Assembly: GCF_020880975.1 (NCBI RefSeq)
Contig: NZ_JAJIWP010000002.1
Location: 558,001-622,000, forward strand
DNA: 64,000 nucleotides
Origin: Mucilaginibacter sp. UR6-1
GTDB taxonomy: Bacteria > Bacteroidota > Bacteroidia > Sphingobacteriales > Sphingobacteriaceae
Direction: 5' to 3'
Part shown: positions 9,488 to 18,715 of the stretch, piece after piece
Numbering within the stretch: position 1 is the first letter of the stretch
Layout of the letters: each line of letters starts with the position of its first letter
Made by a program: the position numbers and the translations under genes
Notes under the pieces: generated by a model
Told to the model about the DNA's origin: nothing
The model's input: only the letters and a program-made list of their open reading frames with translations
The model's database searches: none

Positions 9488-10297
9488 TTATTTCGCTTTA
9501 AATACAAATACCTGGGTATACTTGCGGCCATCTGAAGCGCTTGATGATGGTGTTACTTTCGCGTTACGTACAGCCTGTATACATTTTTCAACTAAAGGTC
9601 CGTCAATAAGTTGCGATCCTCTACCCACACCTGCACTAACCACATTACCATTGTTATCAACTTCAAACTCAATAACCACTTTGCCATTGTAACGATTGCC
9701 TACATCAGGTTTGGCAGGAGCTCTGTCCCAACCGGGTGCTGATGTAGCACCGCCGCCACCGCCTGAGCCTGTGCCATCATAACTGTTGGTAAGCGTGGTA
9801 CCGGTGGTTTTGCCCTGATTGCCCGGCGTACTGCCTGTACCATCGCCGCTGCCGGTGCCATTATTGGTTTTGCCCTTAAATAAGGCATTTTGGTTTACCA
9901 CCGGTTTTGTTTCGGTTTTATTGGGCTTGGTGGCTACTGTTGGGCTTGGTGTTTTAGTGTTGGCCGCTACTTCGGGCGCGTCCTCGTTATTTTGGGTAAC
10001 AACATTCTTGTCGCTGTTATCGGCCTGTACCTTTTCTTCGGTTGGTGGTTCAGGCGTAACTTTGTCGGGGCGGGTGTTGTTGGCCTTTTCGGCTACTGAT
10101 GGTTCTTCCATGCTCATGTAAGCATCGCCCATACCTTCATCAACAGTACCATAGTTTACTAAAATACCCCCCGTGCCATCGGCTTGCTTGGGCAGCGAGT
10201 GCAGCACTATAAAGTAGCTCAGTGCAAGCACCACAGCCAGTATAATGCCTGTTGCCAGGAACGCCTTGGGATAATTATTTTCTTCGCGGTAATCCAT
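9488..10297 (-). CDS. TonB-like energy-transducing protein
   Basis: Inner-membrane-anchored periplasmic protein that should couple the ExbB/ExbD motor to outer-membrane partners. The 269-residue product has a short cytoplasmic N terminus, one membrane segment (about 13-34), a long Pro/Thr/Gly/Asn-rich spacer (about 60-195) and a TonB/TolA-type C-terminal domain (about 200-269) with the characteristic VIEFEVDNNGNVVSAGVGRG and AVRNAKVTPS. It lies downstream of exbD in the same cluster, but the 150-base gap between them is entirely filled by a repeat element. The family resemblance is to both TonB and TolA; the C-terminal fold assignment is from motif inspection only. Confidence 0.9.
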   Translation of the reverse strand: MDYREENNYPKAFLATGIILAVVLALSYFIVLHSLPKQADGTGGILVNYGTVDEGMGDAYMSMEEPSVAEKANNTRPDKVTPEPPTEEKVQADNSDKNVVTQNNEDAPEVAANTKTPSPTVATKPNKTETKPVVNQNALFKGKTNNGTGSGDGTGSTPGNQGKTTGTTLTNSYDGTGSGGGGGATSAPGWDRAPAKPDVGNRYNGKVVIEFEVDNNGNVVSAGVGRGSQLIDGPLVEKCIQAVRNAKVTPSSSASDGRKYTQVFVFKAK

Positions 10298-10447
10298 TTT
10301 TTGATTTCGGATTTCGGATTTTCAATTTCGAATTTATTTTCAGTTTGCAGTTTCCGGTTGCCAGTTATCAGTTCGCGGTTTTCAGTTCTCAGTGTGCAGT
10401 AATATTTGCCAACTGCAAACGGCCCACTGCAAACCGAGCAAACTGAA
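10298..10447. repeat. Palindromic word-repeat element filling the tonB-exbD gap
   Basis: Two word families fill this 150-base gap. GATTTCGGATTTCGGATTTTC-like iterations (about 10303-10336) are followed by CAGTTTGCAG variants (10339-10401) and then the complementary words (10410-10447). The outermost arms TTCAGTTTGC (10339-10348) and its exact complement (10438-10447) form the palindrome, which ends flush against the exbD stop codon. No gene or clear promoter is seen inside. Confidence 0.72.
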
Positions 10448-10849
10448 CTATCCTTTCTTCTCCGTTGCTAATACCAGTTTAATGTTCAGCTTTTGCGCTA
10501 TATCCATTACCTGCACCACATCCTGTATGGCTACGGTACGGTCAACGTATAAAACTATGGTCAATTCTGTTGCCAAACTTTTATAACCGCCCAGCGTAGC
10601 TTCCAGTTGATCAACAGGGGTTTCCTTTTTATCAACGTAATATTTTAAGTCTTTGGTTACCGATACCGTAATGGTTTTTTTAGAAACCGATTGGCCTGAT
10701 GATGATTTTGGCAGCATCAGCTTGATTACGTTAGGGTTGGTAACTGTTGACGCGATGAGGAAGAACAGCAGCAGGAAGAACATGATGTCGTTCAGCGCTG
10801 AGGTATGCACCTCGGCCGTTACGCGTCCGTGTCTTTTTCTCAGGTTCAT
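10448..10849 (-). CDS. exbD: ExbD/TolR family biopolymer transport protein
   Basis: Stator subunit of a Ton/Tol-type proton-driven motor, 133 residues. A short basic cytoplasmic N terminus leads into one membrane segment (about 22-38). Asp21 in SALNDIMFFLLLFFL is the conserved proton-conducting aspartate of the ExbD/TolR family. The periplasmic part ends with the usual DRTVAIQDVVQVMDIAQKL. The gene overlaps exbB by 4 bases (ATGA type), so translation is coupled. No second exbD, which many Bacteroidota carry, is seen in this cluster. Confidence 0.94.
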   Translation of the reverse strand: MNLRKRHGRVTAEVHTSALNDIMFFLLLFFLIASTVTNPNVIKLMLPKSSSGQSVSKKTITVSVTKDLKYYVDKKETPVDQLEATLGGYKSLATELTIVLYVDRTVAIQDVVQVMDIAQKLNIKLVLATEKKG

Positions 10850-11550
10850 TTGCTCGGTTCTTCTAACAGGTCAATAAATTCAATAGCATCGGTTTCCAGT
10901 TTTAGGATCACCTTGTCAACCATCATATTCAAAATATGGTGACAAACGTAAGCTACGATACCCACAAACAAACCAGCCGCCGAGGTTACCATCTTTACGT
11001 ACAAACCGCCTGATATTACACCCATGCTGATGTTATCAGTTTTTGAGATGTTATAGAATATCTGGATAACACCCGCGATTGTACCAAGGAAACCAAACAT
11101 GGGCGCTATACCGGCTACAATGCCGATGATGCCGATGTTTTTTTCAAGTTTTGATACCTCCAGCTTGCCAACGTTCTCAATAGCGCCTTCAATATCTTTT
11201 ATAGGGCGACCGATACGCAACAACCCTTTTTGCAGCATACGGCCAAGCGGTGTATTGCTGTTGCGGCATATAGCCACGGCTGATTGCAGGTTGCCCGACA
11301 TGATGCTGGCACGTACCTGCGCCATAAGGCTCGATTCATCCTTAGCGGCTTTACGTATTGTAAAATATCTTTCAAAAAATATAACCAGGCCCAATACAGC
11401 TAAAATACCAATGGGAATCATTACCCAGCCGCCTTTCAATATCAGGTCGCCAAAACGCAAATCATCTGCCGGTACGGTTGGTACCGCCGCGTTGTTCACT
11501 GTGTCAGCCATTTGTGCAGCCGTATCTGCAATCTGTAGTAATAGTGTCAT
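10846..11550 (-). CDS. exbB: ExbB/TolQ/MotA family proton channel protein
   Basis: Membrane proton-channel subunit of the Ton/Tol-type motor, 234 residues. The Ala/Asp-rich N terminus (1-38) is followed by a membrane segment (about 41-60), a cytoplasmic loop with LGRMLQKGLLRIGRP, and the family core APMFGFLGTIAGVIQIF and VISGGLYVKMVTSAAGLFVGIVAYV covering the second and third membrane segments. It overlaps the upstream HU/SPOR gene and the downstream exbD gene by 4 bases each, showing a tight operon. TolQ is an equally possible name, since the cluster has features of both Ton and Tol systems. Confidence 0.94.
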   Translation of the reverse strand: MTLLLQIADTAAQMADTVNNAAVPTVPADDLRFGDLILKGGWVMIPIGILAVLGLVIFFERYFTIRKAAKDESSLMAQVRASIMSGNLQSAVAICRNSNTPLGRMLQKGLLRIGRPIKDIEGAIENVGKLEVSKLEKNIGIIGIVAGIAPMFGFLGTIAGVIQIFYNISKTDNISMGVISGGLYVKMVTSAAGLFVGIVAYVCHHILNMMVDKVILKLETDAIEFIDLLEEPSK

Positions 11551-12833
11551 CGTTTTTTAGTGATTTCCAGGGTGTATGCATCTTCCCTGAGCTTTTTTGA
11601 TTGTATGAGTTTATTTTTTTCTTTTAGTGCTTCAGTTAGTGTTTTGTAAGTGCCAACTACAACTTTACGCTTTTTTCCATATCCGGGCTCAGCCAAAATA
11701 TGAGCTTCAACACCTATTTTTTTATAGTTGATTATACATCTTTCAGCTTCCTCAACAGTAGCGAACGACCCACCGATAATTACCGTGTAAGGGTAGCTCA
11801 TTGCCGGGGCGGTGTTTATTGCAGTTGTTGATACCGGTTTAGCTTTTTCAATTACCGGTTTATCGGCCTTGGTTGCTTCCGGTTGCTTATCAGTTCCCGC
11901 CTGCGGATTGATCAAGGTTGTTTTTACCGTATCGTTCAGGCTCATGTTTGCCTGGGCTTCCGGCTGTGCTACGGTATCAGCAGCATTGCTTTTTACCGTT
12001 GTTGTTTCAGGCTCCTGTGTTACTGTATCAACCTCATTGGCCGGTGTATCAACAGGCGATAATACCGCCGCCTCCCTGTTGTTGCCCATGCCCAGCAGCC
12101 CGGGGTTATACATGTACAAACCAATACCTGCTATAGCTAACAAAGCAATTACTATAGCTGTAATTACCCAAACGTTTAAACCGCGTTTTTCGTCTTCAAC
12201 AAATTCAGCCTCCGGGTTTTCAACCACAGGGGGAGTATATTGCATTGATGGCTGTGGCTCGGGTGTAACAATAACCGGTGGTAAAATTGGTTCAGGTGTT
12301 ACTGCTGCCATCACAGTTGCCTGTGGCTGTTCAACAACCGTTGTGGTTGCTGGCACCTCCGGCTCCACAATAACCGGTAGGGGAGGTGTTAATATAACCG
12401 TTGTTGTTTTAATTACCTGCTGCCCTTTTTTAGGCAGATCAAGCGCCGGTAAACCAAAATAAGCATTGCTGCCTGCCGCTTCGCCGGTGTTTTTAAAAAC
12501 TATCCGGGTACCATCATTACGCAGCCAGCCTTTATCGCCAACGGCAAAATCACGAATGGCGGTTTCCTGCACAACATCATTCACATAGCGGTCAACAAAA
12601 TACCTTGCTGATGCCATCGAGATATTCTTTTTTTGCGAGATGAACCCGGCAAAATCATCATTACCCGTTGCCGGCTGCTGCTCAAACTCCAGCTTTTGGG
12701 CCGGCGGATATATGCGTGCCTCATCAGCCTTGTATGCGGCATTTATCCGTGTATAGAAGAAACGCCCCAAGCCCGGTATACTTACCTCGCCACGCTGCCC
12801 AAGTAAATCAATTAAGTAGTAGGCTAAGTCCAT
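11547..12833 (-). CDS. HU-like domain, transmembrane, SPOR-domain protein
   Basis: 428-residue bitopic inner-membrane protein. The N-terminal 115 residues resemble the CCDC81-type prokaryotic HU domains found in Bacteroidota (LIDLLGQRGEVSIPGLGRFF, then FAGFISQKKNISMASARYFVDRYV and GDKGWLRNDGTRIVF). A Pro/Val/Thr-rich linker precedes the single membrane segment (about 221-242). After an acidic/Thr-rich periplasmic linker, residues about 348-428 form a SPOR domain (YTVIIGGSFATVEEAERCIINY; KVVVGTYKTLTEALKE), the fold that binds denuded septal peptidoglycan. It overlaps exbB by 4 bases. The combination suggests a link between cytoplasmic structures, possibly the nucleoid or the divisome, and the cell wall; this is inference. 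Confidence 0.85.
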   Translation of the reverse strand: MDLAYYLIDLLGQRGEVSIPGLGRFFYTRINAAYKADEARIYPPAQKLEFEQQPATGNDDFAGFISQKKNISMASARYFVDRYVNDVVQETAIRDFAVGDKGWLRNDGTRIVFKNTGEAAGSNAYFGLPALDLPKKGQQVIKTTTVILTPPLPVIVEPEVPATTTVVEQPQATVMAAVTPEPILPPVIVTPEPQPSMQYTPPVVENPEAEFVEDEKRGLNVWVITAIVIALLAIAGIGLYMYNPGLLGMGNNREAAVLSPVDTPANEVDTVTQEPETTTVKSNAADTVAQPEAQANMSLNDTVKTTLINPQAGTDKQPEATKADKPVIEKAKPVSTTAINTAPAMSYPYTVIIGGSFATVEEAERCIINYKKIGVEAHILAEPGYGKKRKVVVGTYKTLTEALKEKNKLIQSKKLREDAYTLEITKKR

Positions 12834-12854
12834 TCCCGTAAAAGTACAAAAAAA

Positions 12855-14660
12855 CTAAAACGCGTAACCTACGCCGCCAAAAATATTAAACCCGTAATTG
12901 TTATAGTACAAATAGGTAGGGTTTGAATTATTAAGGATGTTGTTTACCTGCACAAATATGGACAGTTGCTTGGTTGCCTTGTATTCGGCACCGCCGTTAA
13001 GGTCAACGTACGATTTAATCTCGACAGCACGGGGCTCAGTGAACGTAGTGCTCAGCGGATCAAAAATCCTGTCGTAAGCATTACCGCGTACCAACAACGA
13101 GCCGTTAATGTTAACCTTATCGCTTATGCGGATAATGGTGCCGGCGGTAAGTTTAAATTTAGGCAGGTTCCAGGCTTGCTCCTCGGTATCCATCTTATAA
13201 TCCTTAAACTCGGCACGGCCAAATATGTTCAGGTCATCAGTGGCCTTAAAATCCAGCTCGCCGGTAAAGCCGCTAACGGTGGCGGTGCCGTCATCATAAA
13301 TTACAGCGAATTTATTGTTGGTGCTGTTGGTGTTAAAGTTGGCAATGTACAGCGGCATATCCTTAACCCTGTTACGGAAGAAGGTAGCCTTAAAGCCCAA
13401 ACCCGGTGCCAGTGTGCCTTTTAAACCGGCGCTAAGCGCTAAACGGTCGGCAGAGTTTTTAAGGGTGATGTTTTCGGCTATGAAAGGGTTAGCTTCGGCA
13501 AAATCGCGTATGGAAGCCTTGTTGATATCGCCCTTTGCCTCGGCAAACAAGCGTACATATTTCGGTATAACCTGGAACTCCAGCTTAGCTGCCGGGAAGA
13601 TGGAGAAACGGCTGCTCAAGCCAAATTCCTTGGTGATGTTCACGCCCGCGTCTATCTTATATTTTTCGCCCTGAAATTTGATGTATGGGTTAAGGCGAAT
13701 GATGCTGTTGCTGTAAGAGTACAAGCTATCCTTTTGCGTACCCAAATCAAGGGATGCGGCTAAACCTGCATAAAACTGCTTAACGGTTTGGTTTACAAAA
13801 CCTGATAGCACCAGGTTATTTTCTTTAGCGTTGAATGAGTTGTTAAACACATACCCATTTAATTTAAGCGCGTAGGTAAAATCGTTCTCTACATCGCGGT
13901 AGTTTTTGGCCAGCTCACCTTCGGCAGACAGGGTATTGAACGCCTGCTTTTGCGGATTAAATTCCGGCAGCGGCGGCTCAATATCGCGGTTGTAGCCATA
14001 AAAATTTACGCCGCGGCGTTTGTAGTTAATGGTACCCCGCAGCGTATGCTCGTCGGTAATGCTTTTACCAAATACGCCCAACTCGTTGCGGCTCTCATTT
14101 TGCTTATTGAATGATGATGAACCTTGCGAAAAGTGTTTAACGTAACCCCCAACCTGCAAAGCCTCATCGGCACCGTTTGAGAAATAACCCTCGCCAAAAG
14201 TAGTTTTCATGCTGCCCAAACCGCCTTTAACATAGTTATTGGTTGGTATCGAATCGCGTTCAGGCGGGCGTTTCATGGCCTCAAGCTGCTGTATCTCGTT
14301 GTCCTTTGTGAGGCGCTTGTCTACCGAACTATAGGTCAGCGGCGCTTTAAAAGGTGTTTTATCTTCCAGGTCCGGGTTCCTGCGAATCTTCACCGCGTCA
14401 GCCAGTACCGGTTTGTATGATGTGGTCACTACGATCTCCTCAGATATAGCGCCGGCTTCGTTAGGGTTTTGCCCTGCTTTTTTCGTAGTATCCTGCGTGG
14501 TTTTCGAGGCAGCGTCACCCAGTTTTTTGGCATTGTTTTGTGATGCCGGGGTGTTTGTTTTTTGCCCTTTTTTGGTAGTGCTCTTAACCTGCGCTGTTGC
14601 CGGTACAAAGTAGCAGGCCGTTAACGCGGTGAACAATATATAGGTGTATTTTAATTTCAT
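12855..14660 (-). CDS. TonB-dependent-receptor-like outer-membrane beta-barrel
   Basis: 601-residue predicted outer-membrane protein. Signal peptide 1-23 (cleavage after ATA), then a Lys/Thr/Asn-rich low-complexity stretch (24-70), a TonB-box-like IVVTTSYKPVLADAVKIRRN, and a region rich in alternating amphipathic strands ending in aromatic FGGVGYAF, as expected for a barrel. It lacks an evident plug domain of normal length, so it is shorter than typical TonB-dependent receptors. It sits 34 bases after the TPR gene and 21 bases before the HU/SPOR gene, inside the exbB-exbD-tonB cluster, which suggests it is the cognate outer-membrane partner of this motor. Confidence 0.82.
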   Translation of the reverse strand: MKLKYTYILFTALTACYFVPATAQVKSTTKKGQKTNTPASQNNAKKLGDAASKTTQDTTKKAGQNPNEAGAISEEIVVTTSYKPVLADAVKIRRNPDLEDKTPFKAPLTYSSVDKRLTKDNEIQQLEAMKRPPERDSIPTNNYVKGGLGSMKTTFGEGYFSNGADEALQVGGYVKHFSQGSSSFNKQNESRNELGVFGKSITDEHTLRGTINYKRRGVNFYGYNRDIEPPLPEFNPQKQAFNTLSAEGELAKNYRDVENDFTYALKLNGYVFNNSFNAKENNLVLSGFVNQTVKQFYAGLAASLDLGTQKDSLYSYSNSIIRLNPYIKFQGEKYKIDAGVNITKEFGLSSRFSIFPAAKLEFQVIPKYVRLFAEAKGDINKASIRDFAEANPFIAENITLKNSADRLALSAGLKGTLAPGLGFKATFFRNRVKDMPLYIANFNTNSTNNKFAVIYDDGTATVSGFTGELDFKATDDLNIFGRAEFKDYKMDTEEQAWNLPKFKLTAGTIIRISDKVNINGSLLVRGNAYDRIFDPLSTTFTEPRAVEIKSYVDLNGGAEYKATKQLSIFVQVNNILNNSNPTYLYYNNYGFNIFGGVGYAF

Positions 14661-14694
14661 GTGTCTTTGCTCTTTGGTTCGTTGAATGCTCCTG

Positions 14695-17600
14695 TTATTG
14701 CTGGGTGGTGTCCTGCACGGCAGTACCGGTACTGTCGGTCTGCGTAGTTTCAGGTGTTATCTTGATACCTTTAAGTTTAGCCAGTTTTTGTTTTGCTTCG
14801 GGCAGTATATCATCCTTGGCACTGTAATTATCAATAATACTTTGCAGGGTGGCCGTTGCCTGGAAATTATCCTTCAGTTTGATATAGTTATCAGCCAGTA
14901 GTATAAATGTTTTGGCCGACCAATACTCGTAGTTCTGGAAATCCTTGGCTATTTCAAAACATGTTTTTTGTGATGCCTTGTATTTGCCCTGATTGTACTC
15001 AATTAACGCGATGTTGTATTTAGCCTCGGCTGCCGCAACGGTTTTAGTATTGCTCAGGGTGTAGTTAAACTCCTTAATGGCAGCTTCGGTATTGCCCAGT
15101 TCAAGGTTAGCTTTACCTGCATACAAGCCCGTGCGGAACTTATCTTCCTGGCCTGTTTTTTCGTTAGCACGAACAATGGCTACATATTTCAACACATCGT
15201 CAGACATCTGCATCTGATCGTAGCAGTAAAGCAGCGTGTTAACCGCGTAGGTATAATCGGCCTTGTACTCTGAGTTTGTTTCCAAACGTTTCAGGAAAAC
15301 CACAGCATCGTTATACTTTTTTTGCGATATATATAGCTTGGCCATGCTGATCAGCGATTTCTCGGTATAAGCGCTTGTCCAGTCGTTCAGGATAAAATTG
15401 TAGTCAACCACGGCTTCCTGTGTACGGCCCAGGTTGGTAAGGCCCTGCGCGCGTAGATAACGTGCCTGCTTATCATAGATCTGCTTGGTCGGGAATTTAT
15501 CGAGGTAGGCATTTACCGCGTTCACGGTACCCTGCCAGTCGCCTTTAAGATAAAGGTTGTTGGCGGCGGTAATCATGATGCTTTCCTGCTCGGCAGTAGT
15601 ATAGTTGCCGATAGGGGTAGTGCCAGCATAGTTAATGAAAGTTTGCGCGTCGCCTTTATCGGTGTAGATCTTTTCAACCTGTTTAAGCGCCTGCTTGGCC
15701 TCATCGCTTGATGGGTAGTCAGACACTACCTTTTTGAATGATTCAACTGCCGCGTCATCCTGGTTGCCATTATAATCGATCAAACCAATGGTAACAATGG
15801 CACGCGGTACATAGCTGCTGCGCGGATATTTTTGGATCATGGCCTGCAGGTCAGTTTTCGCACGCGGTCCGTCATTCTTTAAAAAGTAGGTGTAGGCTAT
15901 CTCAAATGAGGCATCATCGGCGTAATCAGAGTTAGGGAACTGCTGCAATACATCATTCAGCGTTGATATTTTAGCATCATAATTACCCTGTAAGCCCTGT
16001 ATTACCCCACGCTGAAACAAAGCATAATCCTCGCCCTTGGTTTTTTGTGATATAATGCGGTTATAATACTCCAGCGCCTTGCCATAGCTCTTCATTACAA
16101 AGTAACTGTCGCCAATACGGGTAGTGGCATCATTAACTGTGTTCGGGTCTTTTTCGGTACCCTGTAAAAAGCGCTCAAAGTATTTGGCTGCTTTGCCGTA
16201 CTGATCGTCATAAAAGGCGGCATAGGCAAGGGCGTAGTTAGCATAGTTGCTCAGGTTGGTTTGTTTAGCCTCCGGCATAGCCAAAAACTTCTCGAAGTTC
16301 TCAACCGACTCGCCATACTTGCGCACCTCGTACATGGCCTCGGCCATCCAGTAAGTGGTAAGCGCTTCGATCTGCGGATCAACCGGCGCGGTAAGTGAGC
16401 GTAAAAACACACCAATGGCATTCTCAAACGCGCGCTCGTTATAAAACTCCAAACCGCGATAATAGGTTACTTTTTGGTAAGCCGTACGCGCGCTTATTGA
16501 TTTGTTCGGGATAGGCTCCAATATCTCTACCGCCTCGCGATAATTGCGGGCGTTCAGCAATACTTCGCCCAATAAAATCTTTACCTCTTCGGTACGGGCC
16601 GAGCGCGGGTAGTTTTTCAGGTAACTGCGCGTAGCTTCGAGGGCCGCAGTATTAAAATCAAGCTCGTAGGATAGCTTTGCGTAGTTGAACAAGGCATCTT
16701 CCTGTATCTGCTTGTCAAAATCAAGCTTTGAGGCGGTTTGGTAAGCAGCGCGTGCGCCTTGTTTATTGTTTTGTTTTAAAAAGATATCGCCCAGCGTGTA
16801 GTTACCGCTTTGGCTGTAAGTATCATTTTGCCCAACCAGTTTTTTAAGTTCGGTAGCGGCTTTGTTAAGGTTGCCTGTTTTGTAATGGGCATAACCTATC
16901 TGATAGCTGTCCTGCGTGTTTTGGGTTTTGTTCTGGTCGCGATCCTGGAAACGGTTATAATAACTTACCGCCTGTGGGTAATTGGCCTTGGCAAAGTACG
17001 ATGCCGCTATAATGCGCAGCATTTCGGTTTCGTTTTGCTGCTTGGTGTTGTTTACAATAGGTACGGCATAGCTCAGTACATCATCATAGCGTTTATCTAA
17101 AAAGTAAACGGCTGTAATATAGTATGGATAGCTGGCCTCATATTTTTTTGAATTTTTTAATTTTTCAAAATTGGATAGTGCAAGGTGATAATCCTTATTA
17201 AGATACGCGATGTAGGCAAAATAGTACGTAGCATCCTCAGTATAGGCCGAACGTTTGTTCTTTACATCAGCAAACAGCTTTTGGGCATTCACATTATCGC
17301 CGGTAGCAAAATAGGCGTAGCCCTTACGAAATTTGTACTCGGTGTTTTCACGGCCGGTTAATTCGCCCGACTCAACTTTGTTGAACCATTCAAGCGCCTC
17401 TTTATACTTGCCTTGTTTAAAATACGATTTACCTACCTGGAAATAAGCCAATTTGGATAGCGGATTCTCCGGGTGCTCTTTAATAAATCGCTGAAACATG
17501 CTCTCGGCATCATCACTGCCTGATTCAAGTGCGCAAAGGGCTTCGTAATAATGTGAGTTTTCTTTAATAAGTGATATTTCAGACTCAAAGCCCGGCTGGT

Positions 17601-17790
17601 TGCCGGTGCGGATCTTTGAGGCTTCCACAAGCTTGAATTGCTCAGCAGCGGCAACATATTTACCCTTGTCCAAAAGGTCAAGCGCGGTATGGTATGTTTT
17701 ATAAATATGGAACGACGGATTTTGCTGAGCCTGGGCTTGTGATACTAATAATACTGCTGCGGGCAGTACAATATATTTAAGTTTTATCAT
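14695..17790 (-). CDS. Large secreted TPR-repeat protein
   Basis: 1031-residue periplasmic or outer-membrane-associated protein made almost wholly of tetratricopeptide-like repeats (for example LAYFQVGKSYFKQGKYKEAL, FRKGYAYFATGDNVNAQKLF, FEIAYTYFLKNDGPRAKTDL). The ATG at 17790 (MIKLKYIVLPAAVLLVSQAQA) gives a clean signal peptide; an in-frame extension to 17832 adds 14 residues ahead of it and is disfavoured. The C-terminal tail is Thr/Gln-rich. It is the first gene of the cluster with the barrel, HU/SPOR, ExbB, ExbD and TonB-like genes, a position comparable to YbgF/CpoB in Tol-Pal loci. It probably scaffolds an envelope complex. Confidence 0.88.
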   Translation of the reverse strand: MIKLKYIVLPAAVLLVSQAQAQQNPSFHIYKTYHTALDLLDKGKYVAAAEQFKLVEASKIRTGNQPGFESEISLIKENSHYYEALCALESGSDDAESMFQRFIKEHPENPLSKLAYFQVGKSYFKQGKYKEALEWFNKVESGELTGRENTEYKFRKGYAYFATGDNVNAQKLFADVKNKRSAYTEDATYYFAYIAYLNKDYHLALSNFEKLKNSKKYEASYPYYITAVYFLDKRYDDVLSYAVPIVNNTKQQNETEMLRIIAASYFAKANYPQAVSYYNRFQDRDQNKTQNTQDSYQIGYAHYKTGNLNKAATELKKLVGQNDTYSQSGNYTLGDIFLKQNNKQGARAAYQTASKLDFDKQIQEDALFNYAKLSYELDFNTAALEATRSYLKNYPRSARTEEVKILLGEVLLNARNYREAVEILEPIPNKSISARTAYQKVTYYRGLEFYNERAFENAIGVFLRSLTAPVDPQIEALTTYWMAEAMYEVRKYGESVENFEKFLAMPEAKQTNLSNYANYALAYAAFYDDQYGKAAKYFERFLQGTEKDPNTVNDATTRIGDSYFVMKSYGKALEYYNRIISQKTKGEDYALFQRGVIQGLQGNYDAKISTLNDVLQQFPNSDYADDASFEIAYTYFLKNDGPRAKTDLQAMIQKYPRSSYVPRAIVTIGLIDYNGNQDDAAVESFKKVVSDYPSSDEAKQALKQVEKIYTDKGDAQTFINYAGTTPIGNYTTAEQESIMITAANNLYLKGDWQGTVNAVNAYLDKFPTKQIYDKQARYLRAQGLTNLGRTQEAVVDYNFILNDWTSAYTEKSLISMAKLYISQKKYNDAVVFLKRLETNSEYKADYTYAVNTLLYCYDQMQMSDDVLKYVAIVRANEKTGQEDKFRTGLYAGKANLELGNTEAAIKEFNYTLSNTKTVAAAEAKYNIALIEYNQGKYKASQKTCFEIAKDFQNYEYWSAKTFILLADNYIKLKDNFQATATLQSIIDNYSAKDDILPEAKQKLAKLKGIKITPETTQTDSTGTAVQDTTQQ

Positions 17791-17936
17791 ACGGTGCGTA
17801 CTTACGGTTGCGCTAAAATAGCTAAACGGCAAAGATGCAATCCACCTTAGTATTTAACAAGTGTGGAAAACAATTTTTTAACGCAAGTATAGTAAGTATG
17901 TTATAGATGTTGAAAAATATAGCCTTTGAAAAGTGT

Positions 17937-18305
17937 TTAAGCGGCTATATGTGATTGTACGGTATCAACCAAATCATCAATATCAAAAGGTTTTGCAATA
18001 AAGGCATTGGGTGCACCTTTTTTATGCTGAGCAATACTTTCGGCCATGTTGTGGCTTGCGGAAATAAGCACTACCGGTATGTTACTGGTTTCGGGTAGGT
18101 TTTTAACCTGCTCACAAAGTTCGCGCCCGTCAAGGTCTCCAAGCATTATATCCAACAAGATCAGGTCGGGGTTTATTTCCTTTATTTTTTCAAACAAATT
18201 ATGCCCGTTGGTTAGGGTTTCAACTTCGTAACCACAATCTTCAAGTATCAGCTCAATTATTTCTAATATATCCCTGTTGTCATCAACAGCCAGTATCCGT
18301 CTCAT
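17937..18305 (-). CDS. Single-domain response regulator (receiver only)
   Basis: 122-residue CheY-like receiver with no output domain. The acidic pocket (VDDN, D8/D9), phosphoacceptor Asp52 (LILLDIMLGDLDG), the conserved Ser82 and Lys105 (AKPF) are all present, so it should be phosphorylatable. No histidine kinase gene is adjacent. A similar receiver lies 0.85 kb upstream on the same strand (19151-19504) with two mini zinc-ribbon genes between. Start ATG at 18305 (MRRILAVDDN) is the normal start of the fold. It may transmit phosphate between other two-component proteins. Confidence 0.93.
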   Translation of the reverse strand: MRRILAVDDNRDILEIIELILEDCGYEVETLTNGHNLFEKIKEINPDLILLDIMLGDLDGRELCEQVKNLPETSNIPVVLISASHNMAESIAQHKKGAPNAFIAKPFDIDDLVDTVQSHIAA

Positions 18306-18409
18306 AAATTTGTTCCCTGCAATCCTTTATCTCTTGCTTTCACTTATTTATAACAAATCCTGTACCAAATTATTTATTAGCAATTGTTTATAAGCATGGT
18401 GGCACAATA

Positions 18410-18598
18410 TTATATGGCACCCTTATCTCGTGATTTAAAAATGTAGTATGAGCGTTGGCACCGCGCGCAAAAGTATTTTTTAAAAGGTTTGATCATTGAA
18501 AAAAGCCGTTCAAAAAAATTACGATGTTGCTGAAAATGAAATATCTGGCCGCAGGTGTTACAGCGGTACTCTTTTTTAGATTTATATGTATTATCCAA
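18410..18598 (-). CDS. Mini zinc-ribbon protein A
   Basis: 62-residue small basic protein with two CxxC knuckles: Cys13/Cys16 and Cys44/Cys47, 27 residues apart, compatible with one bound zinc ion. The central segment is aromatic and basic (FFERLFSMIKPFKKYF). The end CARCQRSYYIF matches the end of protein B encoded next to it, so they are paralogues. The start is a TTG at 18598; no in-frame ATG precedes the first cysteine pair. Function unknown; such ribbons bind nucleic acids or proteins. The AT-rich surroundings and small size leave some doubt, but the spacing of cysteines shared with the neighbour supports a real gene. Confidence 0.62.
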   Translation of the reverse strand: MDNTYKSKKEYRCNTCGQIFHFQQHRNFFERLFSMIKPFKKYFCARCQRSYYIFKSRDKGAI

Positions 18599-18715
18599 GA
18601 AATTCAGATTTAGTGCATTGTAAAAATGCTAAATCACCTTGGATAAATCATACAAATAGCGTAAAAAATTAATATTAATTTAATATAAATATTATTGGTT
18701 TAATATCCTTGCATA

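Noticed and set aside
11812..12462. 216-residue open frame opposite the HU/SPOR gene
   Set aside because: The Thr/Val/Gly-rich composition is explained by the Pro/Thr-rich linker on the other strand; no independent signals.
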